From positions 186,001 to 250,000 of the forward strand of contig CAZMZH010000001.1 in assembly GCA_964570665.1 (NCBI GenBank): DNA of 64,000 nt. The letters run 5' to 3'. Position 1 is the first letter of the stretch; each line of letters begins with the position of its first letter. The notes beneath the pieces are model-generated. The model saw only the letters and a program-made list of their open reading frames with translations, searched no databases and had not been told where the DNA came from. Made by a program: the position numbers and the translations under genes. Positions 34,560-43,495 of the stretch are shown piece after piece. Source of the stretch: JAJDAT01 sp964570665 (GTDB taxonomy: Bacteria > Nitrospinota > Nitrospinia > Nitrospinales > JAJDAT01).

Positions 34560-35659
34560 TAGAAATAACCCTCAATCATTAAATCGTCGCCAACTTTTTT
34601 TGACTCAATATTCTTAAGTCGAACTACATCTTTCAATTTTAAAGTTCCATCGCCGCCAATAAAACCGGGAGCTTTATTACCTCCTATAATAATTGGGGCG
34701 ACAAACAATATCGCTTTATCGACAATATTTTCTTTTAACGCGGAAGCGTTTAATTCGCTTCCACCTTCTATCAAAACGTTAACAATATCTCGTTTCCCTA
34801 GCTCCTTCAGCAACGTCTCTAACTTAATCCTCTTCCTTTTATTTTCCAAAACCAATATGTCGACACCAATATCCCGTAACCGTTTTTCTTTTTCCTTAGA
34901 AAGCTTAGGCGAAGTAACGTAAATAACTTTATTTCTGTCGGCATTTTCAAAAACTTTGGAGTTGATCGCGATTCGACTTCGTCTATCTAAAATAACTCTT
35001 ATAGGATTTTTAAATCCCCGGCGATTTAATCGAACGGTCAGCTTTGGATCGTCTTTTATAACCGTGCCAGATCCAACCAATATTGCGTCTACCTTTCCTC
35101 GCATTTCATGAACTAATTTTCTAGATTTTTCACAAGTAATCCACTGAGATTCGCCCAAGTTTGTGGCAATTTTACCATCAAGCGAAATTCCAGACTTCAT
35201 AATAACAAACGGATTTCCAGTTCGAATAAATTTAACAAAGCTTTCATTTAGAAGTTCGCATTTATTTTTCAAAATGCCAACTTCTACCTCCACCCCTCCT
35301 TTTCTTAAAACACCAATCCCTTTTCTATAAACTAGTTTATTAGGGTCAGTCATTCCCACATAAACTTTCTTTATTCCCGCTAAAAGAATAGCGTCGACAC
35401 AAGGCGCCGTTTTACCATGGTGGCAGCAAGGTTCAAGATTTACAAACATTTCGGCGCCACGGGTATTCTGCCCCGCTTTTTTAATAGCCTCAATTTCGGC
35501 ATGCGCTTTTCCGGCTCGTTTGTGATAGCCCTCGCCAACAATTTTTCCGTTTTTCACAATAACTGCGCCAACCATAGGGTTCGGGCTGGTCTTCCCCGAT
35601 GCTTTTTCCGCTAGCTTTAGCGCTCTAGCCATAAAAATAATTTTTTGGGAATCTTTCAA
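34559..35659 (-). CDS. ribD: Riboflavin deaminase/reductase RibD
   Basis: This 366-residue bifunctional enzyme deaminates and then reduces the pyrimidine intermediate after GTP cyclohydrolase II. The deaminase has the zinc motif H-A-E-I-E-A-I and P-C-C-H-H-G-K-T-A-P-C. The reductase part shows M-K-S-G-I-S-L-D-G-K-I-A, L-V-G-S-G-T-V-I-K-D-D-P and L-I-E-G-G-S-E-L-N. It follows motB by 75 bases. I found no FMN riboswitch in that gap, so the operon seems controlled otherwise or read through from the mot genes. Confidence 0.96.
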   Translation of the reverse strand: MKDSQKIIFMARALKLAEKASGKTSPNPMVGAVIVKNGKIVGEGYHKRAGKAHAEIEAIKKAGQNTRGAEMFVNLEPCCHHGKTAPCVDAILLAGIKKVYVGMTDPNKLVYRKGIGVLRKGGVEVEVGILKNKCELLNESFVKFIRTGNPFVIMKSGISLDGKIATNLGESQWITCEKSRKLVHEMRGKVDAILVGSGTVIKDDPKLTVRLNRRGFKNPIRVILDRRSRIAINSKVFENADRNKVIYVTSPKLSKEKEKRLRDIGVDILVLENKRKRIKLETLLKELGKRDIVNVLIEGGSELNASALKENIVDKAILFVAPIIIGGNKAPGFIGGDGTLKLKDVVRLKNIESKKVGDDLMIEGYF

Positions 35660-35734
35660 TGGAATTATTCCTGGGAAATTAAAAAATACAAAAAAATTTT
35701 CGTGGGCAAATTAGGAATGAGGAGGGTGCAGGAG

Positions 35735-36562
35735 CTATCTTACAACAGTTTTTTGCGATCTTAGGATATCGACCATTCGTTTCTTAATACTTCCTCTTTG
35801 ATATACGATTTCAATCCTACGGTTAACTCCCCTGTTACCCGCGCTATCATTCGGAACTTTAGGTCTAAACTCCGCAAATCCTTCCACTGAAAGTTTTTGA
35901 GGAGGAAAACCCGCAGTAACTAATTGTCGAGCGACATTTGCTGCGCGTGCGGCTGAAAGCTCCCAATTTGATGGGTATTGTTCCGTTTTGATGGGAATGT
36001 TATCGGTGTGCCCTTCCACCTTAACATTATAGTCAAACTGTTTTAGAAGATCGAAAACCTTTTTTAATACTTCTTTGCCTGCCGGCGAAGTCGCGGCCTG
36101 ACCGGCTGGAAATAGTACGACATCTGAAACCGTAATAATTGCTCCCCGTTCGTCGGAAGAAACCTGTACCTGACCTGCCAGTTTGTTTTTATAAACAAAC
36201 TCTTCCACCTCGGAAGCAAGGTCCTCAATCTCTTTTGCCACCATAGCTCCAACTTCGTCAACGGCAATTACGGCTTTTTCAGCCAACGCTTGTTCGACAA
36301 CTTCTAACCCTAAGCGCGTTCCCGCTTCTGGAATAACGTCGTCCCCTAAAGCGGTCTTCAAGGATTCTTTAATCAAACGCCACTTTTCATCCTCAATGGA
36401 CCCCATTGCAAAAAGGAGAATGAAAAACACCATCAGAAGAGTAACTAAATCGGCAAAAGTCATTACCCAGGGGGGTATCCCCTCATCCGGTTCCTCTTCT
36501 ACTGTTTCGTCGTCATCTTCGGGAGGATCGTCTTTTTTTTCGGCTTTTTCCTTAGTGGCCAT
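35735..36562 (-). CDS. motB: Flagellar stator protein MotB
   Basis: This 275-residue inner-membrane protein anchors the stator to peptidoglycan. A charged N-terminus rich in D and E precedes a single membrane helix (about 31-56) with the proton-accepting Asp38 in T-F-A-D-L-V-T-L-L. A linker of about 100 residues (plug and dimer region) leads to an OmpA-like domain with V-E-G-H-T-D-N-I-P-I-K and S-A-A-R-A-A-N-V. It begins 19 bases after motA. The Asp motif alone does not decide H+ versus Na+ use. Confidence 0.94.
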   Translation of the reverse strand: MATKEKAEKKDDPPEDDDETVEEEPDEGIPPWVMTFADLVTLLMVFFILLFAMGSIEDEKWRLIKESLKTALGDDVIPEAGTRLGLEVVEQALAEKAVIAVDEVGAMVAKEIEDLASEVEEFVYKNKLAGQVQVSSDERGAIITVSDVVLFPAGQAATSPAGKEVLKKVFDLLKQFDYNVKVEGHTDNIPIKTEQYPSNWELSAARAANVARQLVTAGFPPQKLSVEGFAEFRPKVPNDSAGNRGVNRRIEIVYQRGSIKKRMVDILRSQKTVVR

Positions 36563-36581
36563 TTATCGCCTCGTTAAAATC

Positions 36582-37376
36582 CTACTTTTTCTTCCCGCCT
36601 TTACCGCCATCTTCTTTTTTAACTTTTTTACCTAAAATATTGGCAACCGTGTTTTCTAGGACATCTTTCATAAACCTGGGATTGACGCCCTTACGGATAT
36701 ACATAATTCCTTCCAACACCAAATTCATCTCCAAGGTGTCTGTGGCGCTTCTTCGTTTTAGTTTAACGGTCATGGGAATAAAAAACAAATTGGCCACCAC
36801 TGCGCCATAAAATGTGGTGATCAACGCAACAGCCATTTTGGGTCCAACAGATCCGACGTCGGCTAGGTCGGCAAGCATCTGTACCAGACCAATCAAAGTC
36901 CCGATCATCCCAAATGCTGGGGCGAATTTTCCCATTTCATTAAAAATTTCCCAGCCATCTTTGTGGGATTTCTGGAGTTGGATAATTTCCCTTTTTAATA
37001 AAGCGGCAACCGTAGCCTCATCTTTACCGTCTACTGTCAGCTGTAATCCTTTTTCTAAAAACTCGTGTTTGACGTCTTTTAACTTGGATTCGATGGCTAA
37101 AATTCCGCCTTTTCTAGCGACGTTATTGATCATAACCATGTTATCTATAAGTTCGCTCAGGTCGACCTTCTTTACCAAAAAAACCTTCGTGAACAATCCC
37201 ATAACTCTCATAACCTCGTTAACAGGATAGGCCACAAAAGTTGCCGCAAGGGTACCTCCGATAACAACCATGGCTGAAGGCGCATTCCAGAACAAATCCA
37301 AACCGCTGTTCAGTAAGATAGAGGTGATTACCAAACCTAAGCCTGCAAATACTCCAAGTATCGATGCTATATCCAT
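36582..37376 (-). CDS. motA: Flagellar stator protein MotA
   Basis: This is a 264-residue four-helix inner-membrane stator subunit. Helices lie near 3-21, 33-50, about 152-172 and 186-206. The cytoplasmic loop has L-E-K-G-L-Q-L-T-V-D-G and R-E-I-I-Q-L-Q. The conserved A-P-A-F-G-M-I-G-T-L-I-G-L-V-Q-M and the second Pro-containing helix A-V-A-L-I-T-T-F-Y-G-A are family marks. It has a basic GK-rich tail. It starts 8 bases after the preceding response-regulator gene. Confidence 0.94.
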   Translation of the reverse strand: MDIASILGVFAGLGLVITSILLNSGLDLFWNAPSAMVVIGGTLAATFVAYPVNEVMRVMGLFTKVFLVKKVDLSELIDNMVMINNVARKGGILAIESKLKDVKHEFLEKGLQLTVDGKDEATVAALLKREIIQLQKSHKDGWEIFNEMGKFAPAFGMIGTLIGLVQMLADLADVGSVGPKMAVALITTFYGAVVANLFFIPMTVKLKRRSATDTLEMNLVLEGIMYIRKGVNPRFMKDVLENTVANILGKKVKKEDGGKGGKKK

Positions 37377-37384
37377 TTAACCGC

Positions 37385-38728
37385 CTAACCCTGCTTAACC
37401 TTAATCGGTCCCACAATGGGATCCACATTATTAAACTTAACTATTTTATTAAGAGTTTCTTTATTCAAAACAGTGTCTTTTCTTAACAAATTAATACCCG
37501 ATTCGGAAAAAATATCGGAGGCAAGCTCCATTCCTTCGGTTAAGTTGAAAACCGTACATTCAATAACTTTATCTTGGGGACTTTGCTCTTGTATCTCAAT
37601 AAATTCCTTCATTAAGTAAAGAACCTTATCGTCAAAAACAATATTTTTCTTTTCTTCCATTTTAGCGAAAGCCCCAGACGACCCCAGCTTTGGATTAGCG
37701 ATAATTTCATGATCGTAATAGCTAGCTGCCGCGACTATTCTGGCTCCAATGGGAATGGAGTCTCCATACAACCCATCTGGACCGCCTGAACCGTCTACAT
37801 TTTCATGTAAATGCCTAATGATATCCGCAACCAATTCGAAGCCGGGATAAGCTTTTAACAACATTTCGCCTACGAGAGGATGAGGACTATTAGCTCCTGA
37901 ACGTTCTTCCACCATAGCCGCTTCTTTTTTACTTACCGGCATTCCAACAATTCCAAGCTCATGGAGTCTTGCCGCTACCTTGACGTTTTGAACTTGATAA
38001 TCGGTCAATCCAAGTTTTTCCCCAATAAAAATGGACATTTCAGCGACTCTCTCCGAATGTCCTCTATCAGACCGATTTAATTCAATAATATTAGATAGGA
38101 GAGCCACTGTAGAATCAAACCGACCCATCATTTCTTCCATCATTGAAGAAATTTGATTATTTTTTCCTTCTAACTGCGAGTTGAGCTCACCCATTTCGCG
38201 AAGATTTATATTCAACCTTTTTTTATCGGCTCTAAGTTCTTCATTAAGAGCAACTAACTTATGGTGAAATTTTTTAACCCTGTCGAGGGATTCTTCCAAT
38301 TGTCGATTCTTTTCGCCAACAGTTTGGTTTAGGTTGGAAACTCTCAATATAAAATTAACAATGAAGAGTAACTCGCCTTTTTTAATTGGTTTGGATAAAT
38401 AAGCGTCTGCCCCAACTTCTTTTGCTTTGATGGCATTATCTTGCTCAGCGTCGTATGCCGAAGTTAAAATAATCGCCGTTTTAGGATGCCGAGTTCGTAT
38501 TTCACTACACACTTCAAAACCGTTTAAGCCCGGCATCTGGATATCGCTCAAAACAATATCAGGCTGTATTTCTGATACCTTTTCCAAACCTTCTTCACCT
38601 GAAAAGGCTTCAGAGAATTCTAGTGAGTCCTGACCAAAAGATCGGGTTAGAATTTGCCGAGTAATCATCAGCATTGTCCGATCATCGTCAATACATAAAA
38701 ACTTTTTAGACGGTTTTTGAACAGCCAC
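37385..38728 (-). CDS. Response regulator with degenerate HD-GYP output domain
   Basis: This is a 447-residue protein starting at a GTG with a GGAG upstream. Residues about 8-125 are a receiver domain: acidic D14-D15-D16, phospho-acceptor Asp62 in L-S-D-I-Q-M-P-G, and Lys in S-K-P-I-K-K. A coiled coil (about 130-195) links it to an HD-type domain (about 205-350). In HD-GYP phosphodiesterases the key motifs are HDIGK and DGSGYP; here they read H-E-L-G-I-V-G and D-G-S-G-G-P. The metal Asp and the Tyr are thus altered, so c-di-GMP hydrolysis is doubtful. A C-terminal segment of about 80 residues is unrecognised. It lies directly upstream of motA and may control motility. Confidence 0.84.
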   Translation of the reverse strand: MAVQKPSKKFLCIDDDRTMLMITRQILTRSFGQDSLEFSEAFSGEEGLEKVSEIQPDIVLSDIQMPGLNGFEVCSEIRTRHPKTAIILTSAYDAEQDNAIKAKEVGADAYLSKPIKKGELLFIVNFILRVSNLNQTVGEKNRQLEESLDRVKKFHHKLVALNEELRADKKRLNINLREMGELNSQLEGKNNQISSMMEEMMGRFDSTVALLSNIIELNRSDRGHSERVAEMSIFIGEKLGLTDYQVQNVKVAARLHELGIVGMPVSKKEAAMVEERSGANSPHPLVGEMLLKAYPGFELVADIIRHLHENVDGSGGPDGLYGDSIPIGARIVAAASYYDHEIIANPKLGSSGAFAKMEEKKNIVFDDKVLYLMKEFIEIQEQSPQDKVIECTVFNLTEGMELASDIFSESGINLLRKDTVLNKETLNKIVKFNNVDPIVGPIKVKQG

Positions 38729-39128
38729 TTAATTTTTTCTCCAGGTTTGAGCTAAAAAACCTTTTTTCGATCTTAATTACTTAAATATATAACAAAAAAG
38801 AGTTATTTCTCTATTCTTACAAGCTATCTGAAATTAATTTTGAATTTTACTAAAATTGTAGTTCAAATAGTAATTTCTTCTATAAAATAAAGGCATTTCG
38901 CAAAAAAACGACTTAATCCTACGTCTTAATCATAAAAACGCAATCAAATCAATGTCAAGCCAAACTCATAACGTTCTGGCGATAATTTTTTACCAAAAGA
39001 AATTAAGGCTTAATAAGCAAGGTAAAACTATTGAATTATTGTGTACTATAGTTTTTTCGGTTTAATTTCTAATTAGTGAAGCTTTTTTTTAACTTATTAT
39101 ACCTTTTTTATAGTATTTACCGCAAAAA
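38729..39128. other. 400-base AT-rich gap without a recognised gene
   Basis: This lies between the 5' end of the response-regulator gene and the 3' end of the NACHT gene, both on the minus strand. All frames are broken by frequent stops. GGAG at about 38745 serves the response-regulator start. I see no convincing terminator, promoter or repeat. Confidence 0.5.
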
Positions 39129-41690
39129 TCACCAATCTATTTCCTCTTCCTCTAATTCTGTAGCTCCCAATGAGCAAAATCTAAATCCTATGGAAGGATA
39201 ACGCTCAGAAGGGTCAAAAGAATTTCTATATTTACATTTCGCATGAACCAAGTAATTTAACCAAGAACCGCCCCGAACTATCCTTTGAGTGATGTATCTA
39301 GAAGAATGTAACTGAACGCACCACTCCCAAACATTTCCCGACATATCATAACACCCATATGGAGAAATCCCGGGCTCAAACTTATCAACTGGAGTGGTCT
39401 TACCTTCTACAAAATCTCCCGTATTTGTATAACCAGATTGATAGCCGCTAGCTTCCCCCCAAGGATAATCCCTTCCGTCACAACCTCGCGCCGCTTTTTC
39501 CCACTCCTTTTCGGTAGGTAAACGCAATCCCATCCATATAGAAAATATGTTTGCCTCATAATAATTAACCCCGATAACCGGTTCATTTCCCTCTTTAGAA
39601 TATCTGGGATATAAAAAACGGTAACTTGGAACAAATTGTTTATACAAAGCATTCGTTATCGGGAATTTCATTATCGAAAATTCTTTTAGAAAAATCTGGT
39701 CTTCTTCATCCTTTTCATCCTGGTAAATAAATTTACTTTCAGGGACTGTCACTAACTCAGCCCACTTTTGCATTGTCTCTTGGTTGACAATCTCAAAATC
39801 CTTTGACTCTTTCATAAACGATCCTAGTTCTGGAACGTTATTTAAAGGATCGAAGTTTTGACAGTCGATCATTTCCAACAAATCTATATTGTACAAAGCT
39901 AAAAGCAATTCAAATACGCCAAACAAAATTCTGCTATCGCGTTTTTCACGATCTAATAAATTAACAAGAAGCTTTTTCAAATCCGTTTGATCGAAAGATT
40001 TAATAATATTTTTAGGTTGATGCAAACGAAATCGAACAAATTGAGGAAAGTTTTCTTTACATTGGTATTTTAATAATTGTCCCGTAATCGATTTGTGAAA
40101 CTCATCTAGACCAATTGCTTCCAAAATGGCGTTTCCAGCCGGAAACAAAGCGCTTTCATGGAAAAAAATATCATATAGGTTATTATTAAAGTTGGGAGTC
40201 ATGCCGGCAAAAAACTTAAAAATTTCTTGCCATCGGTCATCTCGACAATGTTTTGCAGCAATAACCTTCCAATCGTTTCTCTTTGATAGGGCGCAAGCCG
40301 CAAAATATTCTTGAAACGAGGGATGGAGATACTCCCATCGTTTTCCATATATATAAACTAGATCTTTAAGTTCGGGAACGAGCTCTCCATCAACCCAGAT
40401 TTCGGCTTCGCTTTCCCCCACATTTAAAAGACGTTTTAATTCGACTCCCTTGTCGATTTCCTCCGAACGTTGAAACCAACCGTTTTCCGCTAACTCTAAT
40501 GAAACTTTTTCAAGTCGGCTAAAATTTATAGAAGTTCTTTTTAATGCCTTTTCTATAATTTGTGAATCGACGCCTTCCATCTCTACACTTGATTTATTAT
40601 CAGGCTTAACGGGCTCTCCTTTATCTATAAGAGGATCCTCTCTCGATTGCTTTGACTCTTCTCGTTCAATAATAAACTTTTGTAAATTTCCCGGACTAGA
40701 AAGGTATTCTATATAACGATTATACAGAATCGTCTTTGTTAGCGATTCGTCGCGAACCGGATCGTATGCGTCCTTAATCAGTTTTAATAACACCGGAGAA
40801 CTTAACAACTCAGGATTAAACAAACTTAGCTTATCCAATGCTTTAGTTTTCTTGTCCCCCAAAAATGACTTTTGAGAACGTTCGCTAATTTCATCAAAAG
40901 ATATTTGAAAAAACGCTTCGTTTCCTCTTATCAATATGGATTCGTCGGCGATCGGGCCAAAGTCGAAAGGCCGACAAGCTAAAAAAAGAAAATTGCTGCC
41001 AAGAGTATCTCCTTCAAGAACTAATTTATTAAAAGCTTGCAATCTATCGGTAGGAACCAGTCGATCCAATCCGTCCAAAAAAAACAAAATTTTACTTTCG
41101 CCATATAGATATTGCACCGTATCTAATATAGCCTCGGAATCTAATTCCAAATCTGGATTGCAATCTCTTTCTCTCAAGATCAAATCGACAATCACATTAA
41201 AAACATTTTCAAGCAATAAAGATAACCCCGTTCCTTCGGGCAGTTTTTCTAGAGGAAAATAGACAGGTATAGGAAACCATTGATTGGAAGAATCTTCATT
41301 TAATAAGATTTCTTGATAGATTTTTAAGAAGATGGTTTTTCCCATTCCCGAATTGCTTTGCAACATAACTCGGCCATTGGGTAACTCTAATAAGTCTTCA
41401 TTTACTTCTCTAGGGGTGGGGAAAACTAAATCTTGCAAACTTTGTCTAAAATTAATGGGGTTCCGGTCTAAAACAATTGGAGGGATATAACACTTTTTAT
41501 CTCTGTTCGGTCCTAACTTTGCGTTTAGTTCTTCGGTAACAGTTTTTAAAGCGTGTTTCCTATAAGTAGCAATAACCCAATCAACATCGTCTTCTGGATT
41601 TTCAGGAGTTAAAATTTCATCATTTTCTCTTTGAGAAATTTGGAATTCTTTTTCTTCCAATCCATCAGATTGGTCGTCATTTGGCGCCAT
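39129..41690 (-). CDS. NACHT-like NTPase with C-terminal formylglycine-enzyme-like domain
   Basis: This is an 853-residue protein of STAND-type layout. The first approximately 100 residues are acidic and unrecognised. The NTPase has a P-loop N-S-G-M-G-K-T (113-119), a Walker B I-L-F-F-L-D-G-L-D-R-L (about 205-215) and sensor-like L-A-C-R-P-F-D-F. The NACHT-associated motif Y-L-H-P-S-F-Q-E-Y-F-A-A lies near 460. A helical middle region follows. Residues about 650-850 resemble the FGE-sulfatase/C-type-lectin fold: L-R-L-P-T-E-K-E-W-E-K-A-A-R-G, then M-S-G-N-V-W-E-W, then V-R-G-G-S-W and G-F-R-F-C. The paired active-site cysteines of true FGE are not evident, so this end is probably a binding domain. 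There are no partner genes. A nucleotide-switch sensor, perhaps in defence, is inference. Confidence 0.82.
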   Translation of the reverse strand: MAPNDDQSDGLEEKEFQISQRENDEILTPENPEDDVDWVIATYRKHALKTVTEELNAKLGPNRDKKCYIPPIVLDRNPINFRQSLQDLVFPTPREVNEDLLELPNGRVMLQSNSGMGKTIFLKIYQEILLNEDSSNQWFPIPVYFPLEKLPEGTGLSLLLENVFNVIVDLILRERDCNPDLELDSEAILDTVQYLYGESKILFFLDGLDRLVPTDRLQAFNKLVLEGDTLGSNFLFLACRPFDFGPIADESILIRGNEAFFQISFDEISERSQKSFLGDKKTKALDKLSLFNPELLSSPVLLKLIKDAYDPVRDESLTKTILYNRYIEYLSSPGNLQKFIIEREESKQSREDPLIDKGEPVKPDNKSSVEMEGVDSQIIEKALKRTSINFSRLEKVSLELAENGWFQRSEEIDKGVELKRLLNVGESEAEIWVDGELVPELKDLVYIYGKRWEYLHPSFQEYFAACALSKRNDWKVIAAKHCRDDRWQEIFKFFAGMTPNFNNNLYDIFFHESALFPAGNAILEAIGLDEFHKSITGQLLKYQCKENFPQFVRFRLHQPKNIIKSFDQTDLKKLLVNLLDREKRDSRILFGVFELLLALYNIDLLEMIDCQNFDPLNNVPELGSFMKESKDFEIVNQETMQKWAELVTVPESKFIYQDEKDEEDQIFLKEFSIMKFPITNALYKQFVPSYRFLYPRYSKEGNEPVIGVNYYEANIFSIWMGLRLPTEKEWEKAARGCDGRDYPWGEASGYQSGYTNTGDFVEGKTTPVDKFEPGISPYGCYDMSGNVWEWCVQLHSSRYITQRIVRGGSWLNYLVHAKCKYRNSFDPSERYPSIGFRFCSLGATELEEEEIDW

Positions 41691-41789
41691 AAAATTTACA
41701 CCTTAATATTCCAACAAAGCTTCTAAAAAACGTTAACCAACTTTGTAAGGATAATTTAACTAGCTTTAATTTATTGGAAATTTTAACAT

Positions 41790-41808
41790 GGGCGCTACGA
41801 TAACGCCC
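41790..41808. other. Small hairpin in the divergent gap before the rhomboid gene
   Basis: GGGCG (41790-41794) and CGCCC (41804-41808) enclose nine bases; T-rich sequence follows on the plus strand. It sits between two divergent genes, so it ends no known transcript. It could be a leader structure of the rhomboid gene. The function is unknown. Confidence 0.3.
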
Positions 41809-41878
41809 CGTTTTGTTTCCCTTACTTTTTTACGCGAAACGATTGTTTTTAAATTACCGCTTCTAAAGGAAATCGTTC

Positions 41879-42544
41879 ATGCTGCCTTTAAAAGACGAAA
41901 AGGCTCCTTTAAAATTTCCCCCCACCACCCTTTTTATTATTCTTTTAAATTGTTATTTTTTCCTTAATGGGAAATTTGGGAGTTCCATTGAAGCTTATAT
42001 ACCTACCTACGGACTCATTCCTTCTAAGTTCTTCGATGATCCTATAAGTCAGGCGCCCACCGTCCTAATTTCTCTATTTCTCCATGCAGGATGGGGACAT
42101 TTAATTGGCAATATGCTTTTCTTATGGGTATTTGGCAATCGTATCGAAAACCTTATAAATCCGCTAAAGTTTTTATTTTTTTACTTAACCTGTGGAATAT
42201 TATCATCCATAGGTTTCTCATTTCTTTCAGACGTCCAGGACATTCCTATCGTTGGAGCAAGCGGAGCTATCTCGGGAGTTTTAGGAGCTTACCTTATTTT
42301 ATTTCCTAAAGCTCAAATTTCGACACTTTTTTTCTGGGTTTTTTATTTCAATATTCTAAAAACACCAGCGTTTGTTTACATATTTTTTTGGGTATTTTGG
42401 CAAATATTTGCGTTTGTCGGGGTTGCTCAAACCGAAAATCAAATCGCTTGGCTAGGACATCTAATTGGATTTGTGGCAGGAATTATAATTATTTTTTTAC
42501 TCAAAAGTCCAAAAAACAAGCGAGAATTACGAAAAACAGATTAA
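41879..42544 (+). CDS. Rhomboid-family intramembrane serine protease
   Basis: This is a 221-residue protein with six predicted membrane helices. The catalytic Ser is in G-A-S-G-A-I-S-G (about residue 131) and the His in L-G-H-L-I-G-F-V-A-G near the end. The L1-loop region carries H-A-G-W-G-H-L-I-G-N-M-L-F-L-W-V-F-G-N-R, typical of bacterial rhomboids. AAAGGAAA lies eight bases before the ATG. It is divergent from the NACHT-FGE gene (188-base gap). The substrate is unknown. Confidence 0.9.
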   Translation: MLPLKDEKAPLKFPPTTLFIILLNCYFFLNGKFGSSIEAYIPTYGLIPSKFFDDPISQAPTVLISLFLHAGWGHLIGNMLFLWVFGNRIENLINPLKFLFFYLTCGILSSIGFSFLSDVQDIPIVGASGAISGVLGAYLILFPKAQISTLFFWVFYFNILKTPAFVYIFFWVFWQIFAFVGVAQTENQIAWLGHLIGFVAGIIIIFLLKSPKNKRELRKTD

Positions 42545-42559
42545 TCGCTTTTTTGAGAA

Positions 42560-43495
42560 TTATCCTTCTGCATTGATAACTTCTAACTCTTCATCTTCAT
42601 ATTCAATCTCTTTGGAATCGGAATCATTTAAGCTCGCATCGCCTTCTTCGGGGTCAATTTGCGATAACAAATTATGAGCGACTTCTAAGGGGACAGGAAT
42701 TAGCAACACGTTGGGGTAATAACCGGTGTCATACTCAATCCCAAAAATCAAAGGAACTTCCGAGTTTCCTATACCATTTGAATCGGCAAAACCAATTCGA
42801 GTAACATGGTAATCTCGTGAAAGAAACCATTGTGGATCTGGAAACAAAGCGCTTTGTGAAGTGGAGTCCATCGTTCTAAGAACGCGAACAAAATGAAGAA
42901 AATCAAAAATCCTTTCTGTTCTGAAACCCGCTTCTTCTAACTTACCCTTTTGGATTGTTCGCGTCGATTGAATCTCATTCAAAGTATCCATCGAAACATG
43001 AAATTCTTTTAGCGGTATATTATCTTTATCGATAAAACTTAATGTAAGCCAGATTCCAAAACGCGCGACCAAAACTCGATCCCATTTATTATTAGAATCG
43101 ATTTCAATCATATCTAGGGGAGAAACCATTTTTCGATTCCACTGCCCCGGATAATCGAAAAACAATTGTAAAAACTTTTCTCTGGAAATCACTTGCGATG
43201 ACGCTGAATTTAAGTTTTCAAACAAATTACTGAAGGAATCTATAGATTCGCTTGTACGCTCTTTAACGCTGGCAGAAGCCAATAGAGACTGAATCTTTCT
43301 TTGAGCTACAATTTTCTCCCTATCTCGATCCCATATACGACCTAATTGAGGGCGTTCATGATTATGCCATCTTAAATAAAGACCAATACCTTTTTCAAAA
43401 ATTTGCGCATTAAATTCAAATAAGATAATCCCCAAAATCACTGCAATCAAAAATATTTCGTTTAAAAATAAACTAATGGGCTTCGACTTCATCAT
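42560..43495 (-). CDS. Membrane-anchored protein of unknown function, downstream of hemB
   Basis: This is a 311-residue protein with a single N-terminal membrane helix (about 8-27, S-L-F-L-N-E-I-F-L-I-A-V-I-L-G-I) and a large extracytoplasmic part. The soluble region has alternating charged and hydrophobic stretches and an acidic C-terminal tail (E-E-G-D-A-S-L-N-D-S-D-S-K-E-I-E). I recognise no domain. Its ATG immediately follows the hemB stop, so the two are certainly co-transcribed, but a link to haem synthesis is not implied by the sequence. Convergent with the rhomboid gene (15-base gap). Confidence 0.75.
   Translation of the reverse strand: MMKSKPISLFLNEIFLIAVILGIILFEFNAQIFEKGIGLYLRWHNHERPQLGRIWDRDREKIVAQRKIQSLLASASVKERTSESIDSFSNLFENLNSASSQVISREKFLQLFFDYPGQWNRKMVSPLDMIEIDSNNKWDRVLVARFGIWLTLSFIDKDNIPLKEFHVSMDTLNEIQSTRTIQKGKLEEAGFRTERIFDFLHFVRVLRTMDSTSQSALFPDPQWFLSRDYHVTRIGFADSNGIGNSEVPLIFGIEYDTGYYPNVLLIPVPLEVAHNLLSQIDPEEGDASLNDSDSKEIEYEDEELEVINAEG

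Noticed and set aside
35660..35734. FMN riboswitch before ribD
   Set aside because: The 75-base gap is too short and lacks the conserved RFN segments.
39129..41690. Diversity-generating retroelement target in the FGE-like domain
   Set aside because: No reverse transcriptase, template repeat or accessory gene is present in the window.
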